64,000 nt of DNA from Atrichornis clamosus (taxonomy: Eukaryota > Chordata > Aves > Passeriformes > Menuridae). The notes beneath the pieces were generated by a model. The model saw nothing but the letters and a program-made list of their open reading frames with translations. It was not told the origin of the DNA and ran no database searches. The stretch spans positions 62,001 to 126,000 of the forward strand of contig WBMZ01008682.1 in assembly GCA_013400975.1 (NCBI GenBank), given 5' to 3'. Position 1 is the first letter of the stretch, and the number at the start of each line of letters is the position of its first letter. The position numbers and the translations under genes were made by a program. Shown piece by piece: positions 61,701 to 64,000 of this stretch.

Positions 61701-63275
61701 TTAGGAGTGTGATGTTAAAAAAACTGAACGTACCTGCTGCTGTATTAAAATGTAGTGGACAGTGAAGTGAAGGTGAAAATATGCCTTAAGGATAATTTAA
61801 ACGGCTGTTTGAGTTGTTTTATTACTTGGGCTTTACACTTTTTGCTCTTTGACTGTTCCTGTGTGGTAGTATAGTGTATGTATACTAATCTGTTTTAATT
61901 TTTGTTCTTGCATTGTGGACCTGTTCTGCATTATATAAGCAGCTGTTCCTTGTAAGTTTTTCTGGTTTGGTTTTTTTTTTCCTTCCCCTCCTGGGCAAAA
62001 TGAAGCACAGTATAGGTATAAGCATAGTGTACTGTGTGAATGTGCCTGAAATGAGCCGGTTTTCTAAAACTGATATGCTTTTCGTTAGGAAATCTAGAGC
62101 AGATTTACTAATTTTCCATGTCTGCTGAGATGTGTAAACACAGACAAATCATCTCGATTTATCTATTTATAAATTGTTGGGAGTTTGTTTGTATAAAAAC
62201 TGAGTTTGAGTTACAAAACAAATAAACAGGTTTACTAGAAAAAAATGGCATTATTTGTGAACTTTTAAAACAAGAGTAATTTGTTACATGGTAGAATTTG
62301 AAGAATAATCATCAAAACAAACAAAAACTTTTCCAGTTGTTGTGTGAGAAAGAAGGAAGTGTTGCCTACTACCAAATTACAATCTGTAGTTACACATCCT
62401 GCTCTTTCAAGTATGTTGCCAGTTGAAAGAAGGAAAGAACATAAAGTGCATTTTACACATAGACAATATGTATAATAAATGAATTAATAATGTCTTTGTA
62501 TATCTAAATAGTGTCTATCTAAATTGTAAGTATAGGGTAGCATGTTTGGTCATAATCTGAGGCAAAATGGCTTAATGGATTTTTCCCTCAAGAGTGTTTC
62601 TAACTAATTGGAATGAATTCATTTAAGTAATCTCTTTTAATAAGATTGAAAATAGCTAGTATAGATTCTCAATATAGGCAGTCTAATTCCTTTCACAGTA
62701 TTGTATTCCCAAGGCACAGAGTTTAAATAGATTTTTATCTTCTCCTGTGTGAACTTGGTGGCTAATTGTCTTGCTCATTGTTGCCATTTGCAATATTGCA
62801 TGAAAAGTGAGATTTAAACTGGATAGAGAAAAAGTGACATATTCATTATCATGAGAGGAAAGAGGGAGAACTCTGATTCAACTTCTACATCTTTCATCAT
62901 AAAACTGAATGCTAAAAACAAAGTGTGCATTTTGAAATGCCATGGTGTTACTTCAAAGCTCAATGCTTTTGTTGCCTGCTTGTCTCTTCCTCACATGTGT
63001 CTTCATGGCTTGCTTGTTACATGTGGCAAATGGCTTAATAGCATTTTATAGTGCACACATGGAATGTAAATTTTCTCCATGGATCTGTAACAGTGAAATA
63101 CGTTTATTCTTTTAGATATCAAAAGTGTGCTGGAATCCATTGGTTCAAATATTACTACCTTCACACAAACACTCCCTGTTCAGAAGATTTTAGCAGATTT
63201 GATGGTGTATCTTACGCAGAGTGAAGCATATGTTCAAGATTATTTTCCAGTAGTGGAGCAGTATGATTTCTACAG
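25484..63275 (+). CDS. PROM1: Prominin-1 (CD133), 5' half, 11 coding exons, gene continues past window
   Basis: Prominins are pentaspan, cholesterol-binding glycoproteins of plasma-membrane protrusions such as microvilli, cilia and photoreceptor discs. The join is 25484-25703, 42070-42128, 45180-45206, 46737-46942, 53269-53389, 55623-55686, 57979-58068, 59380-59597, 60028-60102, 61303-61366 and 63116-63275. It totals 1304 bases and reads open throughout, giving 434 residues plus two bases of the next codon. Landmarks in order are a signal peptide (1 to about 19), an N-terminal ectodomain, TM1 (about 109-131), a Cys-rich cytoplasmic loop with GGEMHQRQK (141-149), TM2 (about 159-180), and a large extracellular loop with QYNTTKDKA and ETKEALEN. 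These motifs are those of vertebrate PROM1, and no indels are needed against the remembered human protein from about residue 230 to 265. The remaining half of an approximately 850-residue family member is outside the window. An avian prominin-like paralogue is the main alternative. Confidence 0.88.
38178..38260 (-). mobile_element. CR1 LINE 3' end, minus strand
   Basis: ATAGAGTCACAGTGGTTAGG, then GGTTGGAAGGGACCTTTAAA, GATCATCTAGTCCAAC and GCAATGAGCAGGGA form the reverse complement of the CR1 3' end. It is 5'-truncated and lies in the large intron, antisense to PROM1. An open frame of 72 codons starting inside it is not coding. Confidence 0.9.
38994..39129 (+). mobile_element. CR1 LINE 3' end, plus strand
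   Basis: The bases CTCCTTGGAGATACTCAAAA CCTGACTGGACATAGCCC, followed by AGGTTGGACTAGATGATCTT and GGTCCCTTCCAACCTCAACC, are a close match to the CR1 3' terminal region including the final ATTCTGTTA-type tail. It looks less diverged than the copies at 8.3 and 39.5 kb. Confidence 0.93.
39495..39790 (-). mobile_element. CR1 LINE 3' fragment, minus strand
   Basis: It starts with ATTGGAAGGAACCTTCAGAC GTCAAGTCCGACTG, the antisense of the CR1 end, and continues through degraded CR1-like text (AGCAGGTTGCTGGGGGCTCT, later AGCTTTTCCTTTTTATTCCT). It is diverged, and lies about 370 bp from the + strand CR1 copy in inverted orientation. Confidence 0.7.
41664..41683. repeat. TA microsatellite
   Basis: A short (TA)n run following GGGTATGTA in the large intron. 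It is a simple repeat with no gene assigned. Confidence 0.85.
42070..42128 (+). CDS. PROM1: PROM1 coding exon 2: ectodomain
   Basis: 59 bases, completing D74 and encoding residues to K93 ([19 protein letters not shown]). It aligns with human DTLRKFLQKAYESKIDYDK in length and pattern. The acceptor is TATTTTCAG and the donor AAG|GTAAAT. It has no frame shift and enters in phase 1, leaving in phase 0. It is too short to stand out as an open frame and was found by splice sites and reading frame. Confidence 0.88.
42129..45179 (+). other. PROM1: Intron after coding exon 2 (3.05 kb)
   Basis: AT-rich intron, GTAAAT to CTTCCACAG, phase 0. It includes a small GC-richer patch at about 43.94-44.13 kb with GCTGCTGCTGCC repeats. 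No exon was recognised. Confidence 0.8.
45180..45206 (+). CDS. PROM1: PROM1 coding exon 3: 27-nt microexon
   Basis: Encodes exactly nine residues, PENVVLTLQ (94-102), between CTTCCACAG and CAG|GTAACG. Human PROM1 has PETVILGLK at the same place. Human isoform 2 (AC133-2) lacks nine residues here by exon skipping, so the length, phase and position match a known alternatively spliced microexon. Skipping would leave the frame intact. Whether it is alternatively spliced in this species is not shown. Confidence 0.9.
45207..46736 (+). other. PROM1: Intron after coding exon 3 (1.5 kb)
   Basis: Runs from GTAACG to GAATTACAG, phase 0. It contains a 15-base exact repeat (AATTGGTAATTAGGG at 45515 and 45577) and a GC-richer stretch near 45.82-46.02 kb. 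No exon was recognised. Confidence 0.8.
46737..46942 (+). CDS. PROM1: PROM1 coding exon 4: TM1 and Cys-rich cytoplasmic loop
   Basis: 206 bases; residues 103-170 plus two bases of S171. AIYYEIG leads into TM1 (about 109-131), then [11 protein letters not shown] (130-140) at the membrane-cytoplasm border, GGEMHQRQK (141-149), and the start of TM2 ([12 protein letters not shown]). The cysteines C130, C132, C134, C136, C137 and C140 match the conserved human cluster and are plausible palmitoylation sites. The acceptor is GAATTACAG. The exon must end at AAG|GCAAGT (GC donor) to keep the frame. Confidence 0.94.
46943..46948 (+). other. PROM1: GC-AG splice donor (GCAAGT)
   Basis: The exon ends ATAATAAG and the intron starts GCAAGT. 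A GC donor with an otherwise perfect consensus (AG|GCAAGT) is the normal form of the roughly 1% GC-AG class. Using the nearest GT (46947) would add four bases and put the next exon out of frame, while GC joins it as S171[12 protein letters not shown], matching human S-IGIFYGFVANHQ. This is seen in sequence; usage needs RNA. Confidence 0.9.
49319..49372 (+). other. PROM1: Possible in-frame 54-nt cassette exon
   Basis: After a near-pure pyrimidine tract and TTCTTCAG (ending at 49318), the next plausible donor is GACAG|GTTAAA at 49373. The 54-nt piece would be in phase with exons 4 and 5 and has no stop, inserting [18 protein letters not shown] in the middle of TM2. The donor is weak, so this is a hypothesis only; a decoy acceptor is more likely. 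Confidence 0.15.
49516..49531. repeat. TA microsatellite
   Basis: A run of eight AT dinucleotides inside the intron after exon 4. Confidence 0.85.
53269..53389 (+). CDS. PROM1: PROM1 coding exon 5: end of TM2 and start of extracellular loop 1
   Basis: 121 bases, completing S171 and giving residues 172-211. [12 protein letters not shown] finishes TM2, and the extracellular loop starts with the family pattern [23 protein letters not shown] (189-211), where human has [23 protein letters not shown]. N207-D-T is a sequon but is followed by proline, which lowers glycosylation efficiency. The acceptor is TTTTTTGTAG and the donor GCG|GTAAAG. Confidence 0.93.
53390..55622 (+). other. PROM1: Intron after coding exon 5 (2.2 kb)
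   Basis: Runs from GTAAAG to TTCTTCTCAG, phase 0. It contains a stretch at 54.17-54.56 kb that is less AT-rich than its surroundings, with several CpGs, and might be an old transposon piece; I could not identify it. No exon was recognised. Confidence 0.8.
55623..55686 (+). CDS. PROM1: PROM1 coding exon 6: extracellular loop 1
   Basis: 64 bases; residues 212-232 plus one base of N233. [14 protein letters not shown] matches human [15 protein letters not shown]221 is a sequon at the equivalent of the glycosylated human N220. The donor is ATA|GTAAGT and the acceptor TTCTTCTCAG. Phase 0 in, phase 1 out. Confidence 0.94.
55687..57978 (+). other. PROM1: Intron after coding exon 6 (2.3 kb)
   Basis: Runs from GTAAGT to CATATTACAG, phase 1. 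It contains three near-identical copies of CAGTAGTTAATTTG (56684-56728) and an AAT-rich simple repeat near 56.78 kb. No exon was recognised. The minus-strand frames of 72-95 codons at 57.29-57.69 kb are unrecognised. Confidence 0.8.
56684..56728. repeat. Short tandem repeat, three copies of CAGTAGTTAATTTG
   Basis: Copies begin at 56684, 56698 and 56715. The first has CA instead of TG at its end, and an extra CAG separates the second and third. It is a small tandem array. Confidence 0.85.
57979..58068 (+). CDS. PROM1: PROM1 coding exon 7: extracellular loop 1
   Basis: 90 bases, completing N233, then residues 234-262 plus one base of A263. [20 protein letters not shown] fits human [20 protein letters not shown] in length with moderate identity, so the exon was placed by frame, splice sites and context. 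The acceptor is ATATTACAG and the donor GAG|GTAAAG. It joins the next exon as [13 protein letters not shown], the human [13 protein letters not shown]. Confidence 0.9.
58069..59379 (+). other. PROM1: Intron after coding exon 7 (1.3 kb)
   Basis: Runs from GTAAAG to ATCCTTGCAG, phase 1. It contains a poly-T tract near 58.64 kb. No exon was recognised. Confidence 0.8.
59380..59597 (+). CDS. PROM1: PROM1 coding exon 8: extracellular loop 1, sequon-rich
   Basis: 218 bases, completing A263 and giving residues 264-335. It has [10 protein letters not shown], a helical Leu/Lys segment, and [20 protein letters not shown], the counterpart of human TCNSIRLSLSQLNSNPE. Sequons are N273-V-S, N291-L-T, N304-D-S and N332-F-S. 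The two conserved cysteines (human C in LNDPLC and ETC) correspond to SAC and TC here, expected to be disulfide bonded. The acceptor is CCTTGCAG and the donor GGG|GTAATA. Confidence 0.95.
59598..60027 (+). other. PROM1: Intron after coding exon 8 (430 bp)
   Basis: The shortest intron in the window, GTAATA to TTCCTAG, phase 0. It holds a near-duplicate AATAAACCCAGTAGTATTGAATAAGCTCAGTAGTATTT at its start. No other feature was seen. Confidence 0.85.
60028..60102 (+). CDS. PROM1: PROM1 coding exon 9: extracellular loop 1
   Basis: 75 bases, 25 codons; residues 336-360. [25 protein letters not shown] matches human [25 protein letters not shown] with no gap. The acceptor is TTCCTAG and the donor AAG|GTATGT. 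Phase 0 on both sides. Confidence 0.95.
60103..61302 (+). other. PROM1: Intron after coding exon 9 (1.2 kb)
   Basis: Runs from GTATGT to TATTCTTAG. It contains a possible old LTR fragment beginning TGTCTTGGTTTGAG near 60.59 kb, which I regard as weak. No exon was recognised. Confidence 0.8.
61303..61366 (+). CDS. PROM1: PROM1 coding exon 10: extracellular loop 1
   Basis: 64 bases; residues 361-381 plus one base of D382. [20 protein letters not shown] parallels human [20 protein letters not shown]. Sequons are N366-D-T (followed by proline) and N374-Q-T. The acceptor is TATTCTTAG and the donor CAG|GTGAGG. Confidence 0.93.
61367..63115 (+). other. PROM1: Intron after coding exon 10 (1.75 kb)
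   Basis: AT-rich intron, GTGAGG to TTCTTTTAG, phase 1. No feature was recognised inside it. Confidence 0.85.
63116..63275 (+). CDS. PROM1: PROM1 coding exon 11: end of extracellular loop 1 before TM3
   Basis: 160 bases, completing D382, then residues 383-434 and two bases of codon 435. [20 protein letters not shown] and the end EQYDFY match human [20 protein letters not shown] and EEYDSYWW just before TM3. N393-I-T is a sequon. The acceptor is TTCTTTTAG and the donor CAG|GTACGT, a good consensus. The next exon, with TM3, is beyond the window. Confidence 0.95.
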
Positions 63276-64000
63276 GTACGTACAAGAAATAAGGCAGGAG
63301 TGAAGTACTACCCGTTGTTAACACTTCCTAGTATTTTAATGTTCTGTAAAAGCAAGTAAACTATTAATGATGAACACAGTGAAACAAAGGTGCTTTAAGG
63401 CAGTTGTTACTGGCATTTTGGTAAACGCCAGAAATGCAGCTAATCAATAACTGGATGCTGTTTCACCACAGAGCAAGTGGTGGTTTCTACTCTGTAGACC
63501 CTCAGGTATTTTTCAGGAAGCACAGATATAGGTAGATGTTGAAGATGTAACATCTAAAAGAATTGATTGGTTCATAATGCCAGGGTGGCTTTTTGTCTAG
63601 GGCTTGTTTTCATTGAGTTACTGGTAAACTGTGAGAGCATAGGACTAGAGAGACCTTGAAGCCAATCCCATGTTACTGAACTTTTTGTTCTGCAGAGGAG
63701 GAGTAGCAGGGATTCTACTTCACACCTTGTAAATCTTTGTGCACCCATGCTTGTCCCTACTGGTGTAGTACTTGTCCTTATGAATGCATGGGTTGATTTT
63801 ACCTTGAGAAGAACATACTCTTTCCGTTTGAGACATTTGTGACTCTCATAGTTGAGTAACCTCATATTTTGAAGTGTAAAGCTTTTCATTTCATACTATC
63901 GACCTTTTTCCAAATTTAGTCATTTCTGTCCTCAAGCTCATCAAAGTCTCCCTACATTTTGTTTGACACTTTAGTTGATTTTATAATCAATATTTGCTTC
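63276..64000 (+). other. PROM1: Intron after coding exon 11, runs off the window
   Basis: Starts GTACGT. No acceptor or exon was recognised before the end. A minus-strand frame of 105 codons (63572-63889) has no recognisable similarity, is not flanked by convincing splice sites, and is treated as chance. Confidence 0.8.

Overview
The window is vertebrate nuclear DNA, and most likely from a bird. It is AT-rich, almost gene-free by ORF length, has GT-AG introns and one GC-rich CpG island, and carries several CR1 LINE fragments with the characteristic bird-type 3' end. No prokaryotic gene organisation, rRNA, tRNA, CRISPR array or intact mobile element was seen. Nearly all open reading frames of 60-130 codons are chance frames in introns or intergenic DNA.

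The one gene I can assemble is the 5' half of a prominin gene on the + strand, best matched to PROM1 (CD133). Eleven coding exons join in frame from the ATG at 25484 to a donor at 63275. They give 1304 coding bases, or 434 complete codons plus two bases. The order is: signal peptide and N-terminal ectodomain (25484-25703), a 59-nt exon, a 27-nt microexon, the first transmembrane segment with the cysteine-rich cytoplasmic loop, the second transmembrane segment, and the first large extracellular loop with many N-glycosylation sequons. The rest of the gene (second loop, later transmembrane segments, cytoplasmic tail) lies beyond the window; a full-length prominin is about 850 residues.

Region by region: 1-18.6 kb is intergenic, with one LTR-like element (about 2.06-2.61 kb, minus strand), two CR1 pieces and a GT microsatellite. 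A CpG island at 18.6-20.2 kb is the probable promoter, with a likely non-coding first exon ending at 19133. From 19.1 to 25.5 kb is a presumed 5' UTR intron. From 25.7 to 42.1 kb is a 16.4-kb intron holding at least three CR1 pieces. From 42 to 63.3 kb the ten remaining exons are spaced by introns of 0.43-6.3 kb. The final 0.7 kb is intron.

Points most worth checking are a GC-AG intron with a competing GT four bases downstream (46943), the 27-nt microexon matching the segment alternatively spliced in human PROM1, an out-of-frame upstream ATG 16 bases before the start codon, and a possible in-frame 54-nt cassette exon at 49319-49372. I found no clearly new biological system. All homology statements rest on remembered family sequences, not on a database search.
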